From Streptomyces glomeratus (GTDB taxonomy: Bacteria; Actinomycetota; Actinomycetes; Streptomycetales; Streptomycetaceae): 49,181 nucleotides of DNA. The stretch spans positions 1-49,181 of the forward strand of contig NZ_JAKEEB010000042.1 of NCBI RefSeq assembly GCF_021462825.1, in the 5' to 3' direction. Below the pieces are notes generated by a model. It was not told the origin of the DNA. It ran no database searches and was given only the letters and a program-made list of their open reading frames with translations. The translations under genes and the position numbers were made by a program. Each line of letters begins with the position of its first letter. Position 1 is the first letter of the stretch. Positions 20,141-29,053 of the stretch are shown in pieces.

Positions 20141-21220
20141 TCATACGGCGACGGCCTCGCCCATCTCCTCCAGGGCGTCCGCCTCCGCCGGGGAAAGGGA
20201 GGCCGAGGCGGAGGTGGCACGCCGCTCCGCGATCGCGGCCGCGGCCACCAGCAGCAGTCCCGCGACGAGCCAGAGCACCAGGGAGAGCACCCGGCTGCCC
20301 AGGCCGGCCGAGTCGAAGTAGAGCAGGCTCCGGGCTCCCTCGACGAATCCGGCGCCGTTCCAGAAGGCGTGCAGCGCGCCGAAGAAGCCGTTCTGCAGCT
20401 CGGGCTCGAAGACGCCGCCCGACGTCGTGAAGTTGAGCATCACGAACAGCACCATGAGCGCCAGCGTGGTCAGGCGCTTGAGGAACGTGTGCAGGCCGAT
20501 GCCGATGGTCAGGATGCCCGCCGAGTACATCAAGGCCATCCCCCACACCCCCCACAGGTCGTGGTCGACGACATGGAAGCACGGGCCCGCCAGCACCGCC
20601 CCGATGACGCTCACCGCCAGTGCCGTGGCGATACCGATGGCGGCCCGCTTCCACACGCTGAGCGCGGCACCGGCCGCGACGATGGCCGCGACACCGGCGT
20701 AGGAACCGACACTCAGTGCGACCAGCAGGAAGAACAGGCTCGCATGGGTGGGATCGCCGCTTGCCGAGCGGGACAGGTCGGTGACCTTGAGCGGGGCGCC
20801 CTGGCGGGCGGCCACCGCGGTGAAGACCTTCGCGGCCGCGTCGGCGGAGGTGCTGGAGTTGGCCTCCGCGACCAGCAGCTCGGCGTGCCTGGCGCTCGGG
20901 ACGTACGCACCGACCAGGTCACGGTCCATGATCTGCCGCCGTGCGGTGGCCCGGTCGGGCACGGTGGTGACGTCCAGTGCGTCACCGGCGGTGTCCTTGA
21001 CCGCCTGGGCCAGCAGATGGCTGCGCGCCGAGGTACCCACCACGGCGACCTTCAGCCCGTGCGCTTGGGCCTCAGGCGCATGGAAGGCGCCGAGGTAGGA
21101 CAGGCCCATGCCGAAACACATCAGCAGCGGGGTGAGGAGATGGACCACCACATGGCGAACGGTGTGGCCCTCGCTGAGCAGGTTGCCCACCACATGGCGG
21201 ACGGTGCGCTTATGGCGCAT
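20141..21220 (-). CDS. Membrane protein resembling YhgE/Pip or ABC-2 permease proteins
   Basis: The product has 359 residues. One N-terminal membrane helix (residues ~25-45) precedes a soluble, probably extracellular domain (~50-160; LKVAVVGTSARSHLLAQAVKDT). Five or six helices follow (~160-335), containing FVMLNFTTSGGVF and an ABC-2-like core, then an acidic tail. This plan matches the YhgE/Pip and DUF3533 group of unknown function. The first 29 residues hold an internal repeat, KRTVRHVVGN then GHTVRHVVVH. GAGGGGG lies 8 bases before the ATG. Confidence 0.75.
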   Translation of the reverse strand: MRHKRTVRHVVGNLLSEGHTVRHVVVHLLTPLLMCFGMGLSYLGAFHAPEAQAHGLKVAVVGTSARSHLLAQAVKDTAGDALDVTTVPDRATARRQIMDRDLVGAYVPSARHAELLVAEANSSTSADAAAKVFTAVAARQGAPLKVTDLSRSASGDPTHASLFFLLVALSVGSYAGVAAIVAAGAALSVWKRAAIGIATALAVSVIGAVLAGPCFHVVDHDLWGVWGMALMYSAGILTIGIGLHTFLKRLTTLALMVLFVMLNFTTSGGVFEPELQNGFFGALHAFWNGAGFVEGARSLLYFDSAGLGSRVLSLVLWLVAGLLLVAAAAIAERRATSASASLSPAEADALEEMGEAVAV

Positions 21221-21393
21221 GGAGATAGCCCCCTCGGTCGTTCAGGGATGTCGCCCCGGTGGGGCGCAGCCCGTCCACCCTCGCGCCGGCGGAATGCGCA
21301 CGGTCGCCTCGGTGCTACCAGTTCTTGTAGCGGTGGTGACGGGCGGGGGATTGCCGGCCCTTCACCCCTCGTGTACCAGCGCGGGAGCGACGG

Positions 21394-22116
21394 ATGGACA
21401 CACCAGAGCAGCGGGCGGCCGGCACATCGAACACACCGGCGCCGGCCCCGGACGACCAGGCGGTCTTCTGGCGCAACCAGGCCACCGCGCTGTTCGACCG
21501 AATCCCGCTCCCTCTCGCCTTCTGCGACGCACAGGGAACCGTTCTCGCGGCGAACCACGCCCTGGCCTCGGAGTGGGGCACGCTCGCCGGCCGCCTCGTG
21601 GGGCGCAAGGCCCTCGACCTCTTCCGCCCGACGGCGGGGCGGCGGCTCGATCCCCTCTCGGAAGCGCTACGGCTGCGCCGGAGGTCCCGGTACCCGATCG
21701 AGGTGTCCTGGTGCCCGGCGACCGGTGTGGAACGACGCGGCGAGATGACCGTCGACCTGGTCGGCACCGCACCCGACACCCCGCCGAACCTCCTGCTGAT
21801 CCTCCGGATACCGGAGGCGCCGGCTCCTCCCCGGTCCACTCCGCAGACGAAGGAGTCCGGACAGACCAGCGCCATGGAGGCGCGCATCCTCGCCCTGGCG
21901 GCCGCCGGCTGCACCAGCACGCGCATCGCCACACAGGTGGGCCTGACCGCGGACGGGGTCAACTACCACCTCGCGCGCCTCTCCCGGCGTTGGGGGGTCA
22001 CGAACAGAACGGCTCTGGTGGCGCGCGCCTATGTGAAGGGCGTCCTCTCACCGCAGGCCTGGCCACCCGCGCCGGCCGCAGCCGAACCTCCCGTCGAGGA
22101 GGGAGGATTCGCCTGA
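21394..22116 (+). CDS. PAS-LuxR transcriptional regulator
   Basis: The product has 240 residues. A PAS domain spans ~25-140 (LFDRIPLPLAFCDAQGTVLAAN). A LuxR-type helix-turn-helix spans ~162-215 (ILALAAAGCTSTRIATQVGL, then VNYHLARLSRRWGVTNRTALV). The architecture resembles PimM-like PAS-LuxR regulators of polyene biosynthesis clusters, although no such cluster is present. It lies upstream of the decayed LysR gene of the first duplicated locus. Confidence 0.88.
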   Translation: MDTPEQRAAGTSNTPAPAPDDQAVFWRNQATALFDRIPLPLAFCDAQGTVLAANHALASEWGTLAGRLVGRKALDLFRPTAGRRLDPLSEALRLRRRSRYPIEVSWCPATGVERRGEMTVDLVGTAPDTPPNLLLILRIPEAPAPPRSTPQTKESGQTSAMEARILALAAAGCTSTRIATQVGLTADGVNYHLARLSRRWGVTNRTALVARAYVKGVLSPQAWPPAPAAAEPPVEEGGFA

Positions 22117-22240
22117 GCGCCTCTCCGTGGAGCACCCTCGGATCAACACCCTGATCGGGCCCTCGGTGAATCAGTCCTCTATGCCGCCGGTCCGGCTCGC
22201 GCGCGGCTGAAGCCCGGAACCGGGCGGGCTAAGGTGATCA

Positions 22241-22517
22241 GTGGAGACGCTGCACCTGTGCTGTTTCGTCGCGGGCGCGGAGAGACCGAACTCCCCGGCC
22301 GCGGCTCGTCGGCTGCCCATGGCCACCTCGCCGCTGAGCCGGCGGTTCAGGGATCTCGAGCACGAGCTCGGGAACCCGCTGTTCGATCGCGACGCGCACC
22401 ACGTCGCGAAATCCGATGCGCGGCTGTCACCTGGACAGTGTGACGACGCGGCCCTTCACCGATTTCCACCCTCATCCGGACACCGCCCCGATGTGGCGCC
22501 GCGACCGCGCCGAGGGC
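22241..22517 (+). pseudogene. LysR regulator fossil (first copy of the duplicated locus)
   Basis: GTG 22241 begins a frame whose ~55 residues align with the intact LysR at 32392: LPMATSPLSRRFRDLEHELG against LHMATSPLSQRIRDLERELD, and NPLFDRDAHHV against HRLFDRDTHSV. The effector domain is then missing. In another frame, FTDFHPHPDTAPMWRRDRAEG (22455-22517) matches the extreme C-terminal part of the intact protein (FTDFEPRLDTVLIWRHDRASG). About 200 codons were deleted and the frame shifted, so no functional regulator remains. Confidence 0.85.
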
Positions 22518-22580
22518 TGCAGCCACACCGCCACCCGACGCGGGTTCTGCGTCACGCCCGCCTCACATCCGGCGGCCGGC

Positions 22581-22634
22581 CTCCCTCCCGGTCATGACAC
22601 CGTCGACGTCCTCGGCGAACCGGCCGGCCGCTGA
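22581..22634 (+). pseudogene. CaiB-type CoA transferase, C-terminal tail fossil
   Basis: The last 17 codons before TGA at 22632 read LPPGHDTVDVLGEPAGR. They line up with the tail of the intact CoA transferase ending at 34708 (PVPGQDTAEVLAELSATR), and in both loci the crotonase gene starts 20-31 bases later. Everything upstream of this tail in the first copy has been lost. Confidence 0.7.
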
Positions 22635-22654
22635 ACCGCAGAGAGAAGACAGTC

Positions 22655-23422
22655 ATGAGCACTACCGCCGTGCGCAGCGAACGGGTCGGCTCGACCCTGC
22701 TGATCACGATCGACCGCCCCGAGGCCCGCAATGCCGTGAACGCGGCGGTGGCCGCCGGCCTGACCGCCGCCTCGGACGAGCTGGAAGCCGATCCGGGGCT
22801 CCGGGCCGGTGTGCTGACCGGCGCGGGAGGCACCTTCAGCGCCGGTATGGACCTCAAGGCCGCCCTGAGGGGCGAGTCGCCCGAGGTCGAAGGCCGCGGG
22901 TTCGGCGGGCTGACCGAGGCGGAGCTCACCAAGCCGCTGATCGCCGCCGTCGAGGGCTTCGCCGTGGGCGGGGGCTTCGAGCTGGCCCTGGGCTGCGACC
23001 TGATCGTCGCCGCCGAGGACGCGAAATTCGGCCTGCCCGAGGTCACACGGGGGCTGATCGCCGCCGGCGGCGGCGTGATCCGGCTGCCCAAGCGGATCCC
23101 ATACCACCTGGCGATGGAGTTCCTGCTGACGGGCGAGCCGGTGAGTGGCCGCCGCGCCGCGGAGCTGGGTCTGGTCAACCGGGTCACCGCCCCTGGCGAG
23201 GCCAGGGGCCTCGCGCTCCAGCTCGCCGACCAGCTCGCGGCGAACGCCCCGCTCGCACTAGCCGCCGTGAAGAGACTCGTGCGGGCCGCGGCCGGTGTAC
23301 CGGAGGCCGACGCGTTCGCCGCCCAGCGCAAGGTCGTGGGCGACCTGATGGCCTCGGCCGACGTACGGGAGGGCATGACCGCCTTCGCCGAGCGTCGCGC
23401 CCCGAAGTGGACGGGACAGTGA
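22655..23422 (+). CDS. Crotonase (enoyl-CoA hydratase/isomerase family), copy 1
   Basis: The product has 255 residues. The oxyanion-hole segments are FSAGMDLKAAL (~61-71) and FAVGGGFELALGCD. The two catalytic glutamates sit 20 residues apart (GGGFELAL and FGLPEVTRG), as in classical enoyl-CoA hydratase, so hydratase activity is expected. It is roughly four-fifths identical by eye to the protein at 34740. The ATG follows GAGAGAAG. Its stop is one base from the next start, which implies translational coupling. All active-site residues survive although three neighbours of this copy are dead. Confidence 0.93.
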   Translation: MSTTAVRSERVGSTLLITIDRPEARNAVNAAVAAGLTAASDELEADPGLRAGVLTGAGGTFSAGMDLKAALRGESPEVEGRGFGGLTEAELTKPLIAAVEGFAVGGGFELALGCDLIVAAEDAKFGLPEVTRGLIAAGGGVIRLPKRIPYHLAMEFLLTGEPVSGRRAAELGLVNRVTAPGEARGLALQLADQLAANAPLALAAVKRLVRAAAGVPEADAFAAQRKVVGDLMASADVREGMTAFAERRAPKWTGQ

Positions 23423-23423
23423 C

Positions 23424-24170
23424 ATGAAGATCGAAGACGTCCGGCGCCGGCTGACCACCCCGCTGGCCAACCCTGCGTACCCGCCGGTGAGCGCCCGGTT
23501 CACCGACCGTGAGTACCTCAACATCGTCTACCGCACCGACGCCGACGCGCTGCGCGCGGTGGTCCCCGAGCCCCTCAGGATCGACGAGCCGCTGGTCCGG
23601 TTCGAGATCATGAAGATGAACGAGGTCACCGTCTACGGCCCCTACACCGAGGGCGGTCTGGCCATCCCGGTCACCTTCGAGGGCGAGCGGGGCGAGTATC
23701 TGCACTCGATGTACCTGGACAACTTCCCGGCGGCCGCGGCCGGTCGCGAGCTCAGCGCCTATCCGAAGGTCATCGGCACGCCTAAGCTGTACGTCGACGG
23801 CCCCACCCTGGTGGGCACGATCGACTTCGGCACGCTGCGGATCGCCACCGCGACGATGGGCTACAAGCACTATCCGCTCGACCGGCAGGAGGCCGAGGCC
23901 CGGATCACCACGCCGGCCTTCATGCTCAAGATCATCCCGGGCTACGACGGCGTCCCCCTCGTACAGGAACTGGTACGCGCCCAGATCACCGACATCGTGG
24001 TGAAGGAGGCCTACACCGGTCCGGCACGGCTTCAGCTGTTCCAGCACGCCCTCGCGCCCCTCGCCGACCTGCCCGTGCTCGAGGTCGTCTCCGCCAGCCA
24101 CATCAACACCGACCTGACCCTCGCCGGGCCAAAGCCGGTCTTCGACTACCTGAAGGGAGACGGGCGATGA
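23424..24170 (+). CDS. Acetoacetate decarboxylase-family protein, copy 1
   Basis: The product has 248 residues, the size of clostridial Adc. Arg29 (FTDRE), Glu76 (PYTEGG) and Lys115 (AYPKVIG) occupy the positions of the catalytic residues of Adc, with identical numbering. The second lysine (116), which tunes the Schiff-base lysine, is Val here. The predicted reaction is decarboxylation of a free beta-keto acid by Schiff-base chemistry, but the Lys-to-Val change and the family's diversity (some members are hydratase-aldolases) leave this open. It overlaps the next gene by four bases. Confidence 0.88.
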   Translation: MKIEDVRRRLTTPLANPAYPPVSARFTDREYLNIVYRTDADALRAVVPEPLRIDEPLVRFEIMKMNEVTVYGPYTEGGLAIPVTFEGERGEYLHSMYLDNFPAAAAGRELSAYPKVIGTPKLYVDGPTLVGTIDFGTLRIATATMGYKHYPLDRQEAEARITTPAFMLKIIPGYDGVPLVQELVRAQITDIVVKEAYTGPARLQLFQHALAPLADLPVLEVVSASHINTDLTLAGPKPVFDYLKGDGR

Positions 24171-25129
24171 GCGGGTCGTTCCGCACCGCCGCCGTGATCG
24201 GCGCGGGCACCATCGGACTGTCCTGGACGGCGTTGTTCGCCGGTCATGGACTGACCGTCGCGGTCAGCGATCCGCGGCCCGATCTCGCCGATGCCGTCGC
24301 CGAGGCGCTGGCCCGGTTCGCCCCGCATCTGACCGCCCTGGGACTGGACGTCGACGGCCTCGCCGACCGGGTCCACATCGCGTCCGACGTCACCGGCGCC
24401 GTCCGCGACGCCGACATCGTGCAGGAGAACGGCCCGGAAAGCGTCGAGTTCAAGAAGGAGCTGTTCGCCACCCTGGTCCGTACGGCCCCCCGGCACGCGC
24501 TGCTGCTCAGCTCTTCCTCGGCGATCCCCGCCACGGCGTTCACCGAGGAGATCGAGGACGCCGGCCGGATCCTCATCGGCCATCCCTTCAACCCGCCCCA
24601 CCAGATGCCGCTCGTCGAGGTCGTACCGGGGGAGCGCACCAGCCAGGACGCCGTGCAGAGAGCCGTCGACTTCTACACCTTCCTCGGCCGTACCCCGGTA
24701 GTCGTGCACAAGGAGATCCCCGGGTTCGTCGGGAACCGCCTGCAGTACGTGGTGGCTCGTGAGGCCACCTACCTCGTCCAGCAGGGCGTCGTCGGTCCCG
24801 AGGACGTCGACAAGGTGCTGAGGAACTCCCTCGGCATCCGCTGGGCGACGGTCGGACTCTTCCTCGGCCAGCACCTCGGCGGCGGTCCCGGCGGCTATCG
24901 CCACATCGTCACGCACATCGGCAAGTCCATGGACGAGATGGTGACCGCCGGCGAGCCCTCGCAGGACCCCGAATGCGAGGAACGGGTCATCCGGGCCGTG
25001 GAGAAGGCCTACGGCTCCTCCCCGTCCACGGAACTCGGCGAGCTGCGCGACCGCAGGCAACTCGCCGTCCTGACCGCACTGAAGCAGGTGAGCGAGCAGG
25101 GAAGCCGCACAGGCGAGGAGAAGGACTGA
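24167..25129 (+). CDS. 3-hydroxyacid/3-hydroxyacyl-CoA dehydrogenase-like protein (carnitine/gulonate DH group), copy 1
   Basis: The product has 320 residues. GAGTIGLSWTALFAGHGL (residues ~10-27) is the NAD-binding start. LSSSSAIPAT, the active-site IGHPFNPPHQMPLVEVVPGE (~141-160) and EIPGFVGNRL follow. The W/A residues after GTIG and this HPFNPPH context are more like L-carnitine dehydrogenase and L-gulonate 3-dehydrogenase (lambda-crystallin), which oxidise free beta-hydroxy acids, than like FadB-type enzymes. The start ATG overlaps the previous stop (ATGA). It is clearly paralogous to the protein at 36252. Confidence 0.88.
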   Translation: MSGSFRTAAVIGAGTIGLSWTALFAGHGLTVAVSDPRPDLADAVAEALARFAPHLTALGLDVDGLADRVHIASDVTGAVRDADIVQENGPESVEFKKELFATLVRTAPRHALLLSSSSAIPATAFTEEIEDAGRILIGHPFNPPHQMPLVEVVPGERTSQDAVQRAVDFYTFLGRTPVVVHKEIPGFVGNRLQYVVAREATYLVQQGVVGPEDVDKVLRNSLGIRWATVGLFLGQHLGGGPGGYRHIVTHIGKSMDEMVTAGEPSQDPECEERVIRAVEKAYGSSPSTELGELRDRRQLAVLTALKQVSEQGSRTGEEKD

Positions 25130-25150
25130 GAAGAAGAGAAGAAGTTCCGT

Positions 25151-25237
25151 GAGAAGTTCCGGGAGGACGGCCTGATCACGCCGGCCTACGAAGGCCACGG
25201 CGAGCGCAAGCCGGCGGCCGGCCATGTTCTCGCGGAC
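25151..25237 (+). pseudogene. Acyl-CoA dehydrogenase fossil (copy 1)
   Basis: Twenty-nine codons starting EKFREDGL and running through AYEGHGERKPAAGHVL match residues ~64-90 of the intact acyl-CoA dehydrogenase at 37204 (EKFRGSGL, AYEGYGEHQPAASHLL). Nothing else of the gene remains. It occupies exactly the place, just after the dehydrogenase, that the intact gene holds in the second locus. Confidence 0.85.
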
Positions 25238-25390
25238 ACGCGGGCAGTCCTTACCTCAGCGAAAAGCACACGTCAGCGGCATTCCATGCACTGAGGTCAT
25301 GGACTGCCCGGTTATCAGGCATTGGACGCATGCCGCAACGTTCACCGACTCTTGGGGTCATCCGAGTCCAGGACCGACAGGGAGGCGACT

Positions 25391-27094
25391 GTGAACACGA
25401 AGTGGAACGCGGCGGCAGGCCGGCTCGAAACCACCGCCCGCGGGCGGGCGGTGCTGTCCAACCCCCGCCTGAACCGGGGCACCGCCTTCACCGAGGAGGA
25501 ACGGCGGGAACTGGACCTCGTGGGCCTGGTCCCGCCACAGGTGCTGACCCAGGACCAGCAGGCGGCACGGGCCTACCAGCAGTACCAGGCGCAGCCGACC
25601 GACCTGGCAAAGAACGTCTACCTGACGGCACTGCACGACCGTAACGAGCGGCTCTTCCACCGGCTGATCGGCGATCACCTGGCAGAGATGCTGCCGATCG
25701 TCTACACCCCGACCGTCGGCGCGGCGATAGAGCGCTACAGCTACGAATACCGACGCCCGGGCGGGGTGTACCTGTCGGTCGACGCGCCCGAGGACATCGA
25801 GCGGTCGCTGCGCGCCACCGGACTGGGGCCGGGCGACGTCGACCTGATCGTGGCCACCGACGGCGAGGCCATCCTCGGCATCGGCGACTGGGGTGTGGGC
25901 GGGATCGACATCGCGGTGGGCAAGCTGGCCGTCTACACCGCCGCCGCCGGAGTGGACCCGCAGCGGACGCTGGGGGTGATGCTGGACGTCGGCACCAACC
26001 GCAGGGAACTGCTGGACGACCCGCTCTACCTGGGCAACCGGCATCCGCGCGTGGACGAGGAGACGTACGACGCTTTCATCGACGCCTATGTCACCGCGGC
26101 CACCACGCTGTTCCCGAACGCGATGCTGCACTGGGAGGACTTCGGCCCGGTCCACGCACGCCGCATCCTGGACCGCTACCGCGAGAAGATCTTCACCTTC
26201 AACGACGACATCCAGGGCACCGGCGCCGTCAACCTCGCCGCCGTGCTCTCCGGTGTCGAAGCCGCCGGCGTGCCGCTGCCCGACCATCGCATCGTGATCC
26301 TCGGCGCCGGAACCGCTGGCATCGGTGTCGCCGACCAGCTCCGTGACGCCCTCGTCGCAAGCGGCCTCTCGCCCCAGCAGGCCGCCTCCCGGATCTGGGC
26401 GGTCGACCGTCACGGCCTGCTCACCGAGGGCCAGCGGGGCCTGCGAGACTTCCAGACCCCCTATGTCCGCCGTGGCACCGAGGTCGCCGGCTGGCAGCGC
26501 GACGAGGAGCTCGGCGGCATCCCGCTGGCCGAGGTGGTCCGCCGGGTCCGGCCCACCATCCTGATCGGCACCTCCGGCCAGGGCGGCGCCTTCACCGAGG
26601 AGATCGTGCGCGCCATGGCCGCCCATGTGCGGCGTCCGGTCATCCTGCCGATGTCCAACCCGACCCGGCTGGCCGAGGCCGTCCCCGCCGACCTGCTCGC
26701 CTGGACCGGCGGGCGTGCGCTGATCGCCACCGGCAGCCCGTTCGCCCCCGTCGAGTTCGAGGGCGTCACCTACGAGATCGGCCAGGCCAACAACGCCCTG
26801 GTGTTCCCCGGGCTCGGGCTGGGCGCCATCGTCGCGGGGGCCGATCGCGTCACCGACCGCATGCTCGTAGCCGCCGCGCACGCCGTCGCCGGGCAGACCG
26901 ACGCCACCGCGCCGGGCGCCCCGATCCTTCCGCTCATCGACCGGCTGCGCGAGACGTCCGTGGCGGTCGCGGTGGCCGTGGCCCGGGCCGCCGCCCAGGA
27001 CGGCGTCGCCCACGCCCCCGTCGGCGACGACATCGAAGAGCGCGTCCGCGCCGCCGCCTGGCAGCCTGACTACCCGCCCGTCAAGGCCGTGTGA
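25391..27094 (+). CDS. maeA: NAD-dependent malic enzyme (large SfcA/MaeA type)
   Basis: The product has 567 residues, as expected for the large-subunit type. MLPIVYTPTVG (~100), EAILGIGDWGVGG (~157-169, substrate and NAD region), FNDDIQGTGAV (metal-binding Asp-Asp) and VILGAGTAGIG (~302, second dinucleotide site) are all present. It converts malate plus NAD to pyruvate, CO2 and NADH. I start at GTG 25391, which has GGGAGG before it; the frame is open 23 codons further. A FUSC-family gene and a LysR gene follow on the same strand, so an operon is plausible. Confidence 0.95.
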   Translation: MNTKWNAAAGRLETTARGRAVLSNPRLNRGTAFTEEERRELDLVGLVPPQVLTQDQQAARAYQQYQAQPTDLAKNVYLTALHDRNERLFHRLIGDHLAEMLPIVYTPTVGAAIERYSYEYRRPGGVYLSVDAPEDIERSLRATGLGPGDVDLIVATDGEAILGIGDWGVGGIDIAVGKLAVYTAAAGVDPQRTLGVMLDVGTNRRELLDDPLYLGNRHPRVDEETYDAFIDAYVTAATTLFPNAMLHWEDFGPVHARRILDRYREKIFTFNDDIQGTGAVNLAAVLSGVEAAGVPLPDHRIVILGAGTAGIGVADQLRDALVASGLSPQQAASRIWAVDRHGLLTEGQRGLRDFQTPYVRRGTEVAGWQRDEELGGIPLAEVVRRVRPTILIGTSGQGGAFTEEIVRAMAAHVRRPVILPMSNPTRLAEAVPADLLAWTGGRALIATGSPFAPVEFEGVTYEIGQANNALVFPGLGLGAIVAGADRVTDRMLVAAAHAVAGQTDATAPGAPILPLIDRLRETSVAVAVAVARAAAQDGVAHAPVGDDIEERVRAAAWQPDYPPVKAV

Positions 27095-27171
27095 TCCCGC
27101 CCCCCATCGCCCTCCCGCAGACCATCGATCCGGTCGGCTGACCCCGCCCGCCCCGAAAGGAACACGGCCGT

Positions 27172-29049
27172 ATGGCATCGGCAGCGCACGCGCCTCAGGG
27201 ACGTGCACCGCACACTCCCCCGGCGTCACGGCCGCGCCGTCCCCTGGTCGACACTCTCGGCGGTTTCCCGGTCGCGGCGGCGCTGCGGGGAGCCGTCGCC
27301 CTCGCCCTCCCGCTGCTCGCCGGCATGTGGACGGGACACATGACCCCCGCGGTGATCGCGGCCATCGGCGCCCTGTGGGGAGTGAGCCAGGACGGCTCCG
27401 ACCCCTACCGGACACGGGCGCGACGGCTGTGCTGGATGGGGCCGGCCAGTGCCCTTGGGCTGCTCGCCGGTGAACTCGCGCTGCGCACCGGGCAGACGGC
27501 GGCCGTGACGGTGTGCCTGGTCGTCTGCGCCCTGGTCGGCGGCGCGATAAGCCTCCGCGAGCGGACCGCGTCCGTGGCCGGCATGCACCTTCTGCTGGGC
27601 GCCACGGTCGGCGGCGGCATCCCGGTGCCGGGGCCGTGGTGGCAGGCACCGTCGGCCCTGCTCACCGGCGTCGGCCTCGTCCTCGTACTGTCCGCGACCC
27701 CGTGGCTGTGGCGGCGTCACCACGTCGAGCGGGCCGCCGTACGCGCTGTGTACCGGGCCGCGTCCGAGGCGCTCGCGGCAGCCGGCACGGCGACCGCCGA
27801 GGATGCCCGGCGGCGGCTCACGGACGCCCTGGACGCCGCTCATCACATGCTGGGCCGCTACCTGACGTCCGGTCACGCGCGCCGCCGCGACGCGGAGGCC
27901 GACCGGCTCCTCGGGGCGTTCCACGTCGCCGCACGGCTGGGTGAGGCGGTGACGACGCTGTTGTGGGAAGGGCGTCCGCTCCCGGCGACCGTGGTGAAAA
28001 TCCCCCTGCTGATCGCCCGGGGACTGCTCCCGGACGGCGGGGAACCGGCCGTGGCGTCTGCGCCCGACGGCGAGCAGGCGGCCGCTCCGTCTCCCCCGGA
28101 CGGCGAGCACGCGGCCGTAGGATCCCTGCCGGACGGCCGCCCCGCGGCTGCCGCTGTGCTGCCGGTGGTCGAACCCGGCTCCCCGGGGCTGCGGGCCCTC
28201 AACGAGCTGCGCGCCGCCGCCGACGCCGAGGGGATGGACGACGCGGCCCTGTCGCTTCCGGAATGTCCCCGACAGAGCCGGTCGGCACGACTGCGCTACG
28301 CCGTCCTGCTGGCGGCCTGCGTCCTTGCCGCGCAGAGTTGTGCCCTCCTGCTGAACGCCCCGCGCGGCTACTGGCTGCCGATGACCGTGGCCTTCGTCTA
28401 CCAGCCGGATCTCGGCCCCGTCTTCCGCCGGGCACTGCACCGCTGCATCGGCACCGTCGTCGGCGTGGCCGCCATCGGCACGGTGTCCCTGCTGACGGAG
28501 AGCACCTGCGCGTTCATCGGCCTGGTGGCCGTCTTCGGCGCACTCATGGCCGTGGGCGTGCGCCATCACTACGCGGTGGCCACGACGGGCCTGACCGCGA
28601 TCGTGTTCGTCCTGGTCGATCTGCTCGGCGATCACCGGGCGCTGTACGGGCCCCGCATTCTGGACACCGCTCTCGCGTCCGCCCTCGTGCTCGCAGCGCA
28701 CTTCGCGCTGTGGCCGCGTTCCACGGCGGGCCGCGCCGACGCCCTGACCGAGGCGGCTCTGGCCGCGGCCCGCCGTTACCAGGACCTCGCCCCGAGTGCC
28801 GCGCCGGCCCAGCGGCAGGCACTGCGCCGCGCCGCCTACCACCAGCTGGCCGAGGCTCGACGGGCGGCCGCGAACGCCCGACGCGAACCGGTCCGGCCCG
28901 GTCACCGGCTCCCCGACTGGGAGCGGACGGTCACCGAGGCCGAACAGCTCTGTGACGCCGTGACCGCACGGTCCCTGTCCCTGCGCTCCGCCCCAGGAAC
29001 CATGCATACAGGACCTGAACATGCCGTGATCGATACGGCGGGAGAATGA
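27172..29049 (+). CDS. FUSC-family (aromatic acid exporter-like) membrane protein
   Basis: The product has 625 residues in two membrane blocks (~35-180 and ~375-520) separated by a soluble region, with a soluble C-terminus. This is the FUSC (fusaric acid resistance/YccS/ArAE) plan. YWLPMTVAFVYQPDLGPVFRRALHRCIGTVVG in the second block is the signature segment. The linker at ~285-335 contains three to four imperfect repeats of a PDGE-type unit (PDGEQAAAPSP, PDGEHAAVGSL, PDGRPAAAAVL). The transported compound is unknown; relatives export aromatic or organic acids. It ends four bases before the LysR start. Confidence 0.85.
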   Translation: MASAAHAPQGRAPHTPPASRPRRPLVDTLGGFPVAAALRGAVALALPLLAGMWTGHMTPAVIAAIGALWGVSQDGSDPYRTRARRLCWMGPASALGLLAGELALRTGQTAAVTVCLVVCALVGGAISLRERTASVAGMHLLLGATVGGGIPVPGPWWQAPSALLTGVGLVLVLSATPWLWRRHHVERAAVRAVYRAASEALAAAGTATAEDARRRLTDALDAAHHMLGRYLTSGHARRRDAEADRLLGAFHVAARLGEAVTTLLWEGRPLPATVVKIPLLIARGLLPDGGEPAVASAPDGEQAAAPSPPDGEHAAVGSLPDGRPAAAAVLPVVEPGSPGLRALNELRAAADAEGMDDAALSLPECPRQSRSARLRYAVLLAACVLAAQSCALLLNAPRGYWLPMTVAFVYQPDLGPVFRRALHRCIGTVVGVAAIGTVSLLTESTCAFIGLVAVFGALMAVGVRHHYAVATTGLTAIVFVLVDLLGDHRALYGPRILDTALASALVLAAHFALWPRSTAGRADALTEAALAAARRYQDLAPSAAPAQRQALRRAAYHQLAEARRAAANARREPVRPGHRLPDWERTVTEAEQLCDAVTARSLSLRSAPGTMHTGPEHAVIDTAGE

Positions 29050-29053
29050 GGGC

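Noticed and set aside
25358..27649. 763-codon minus-strand frame
   Set aside because: Antisense to malic enzyme and the FUSC start; no family features.
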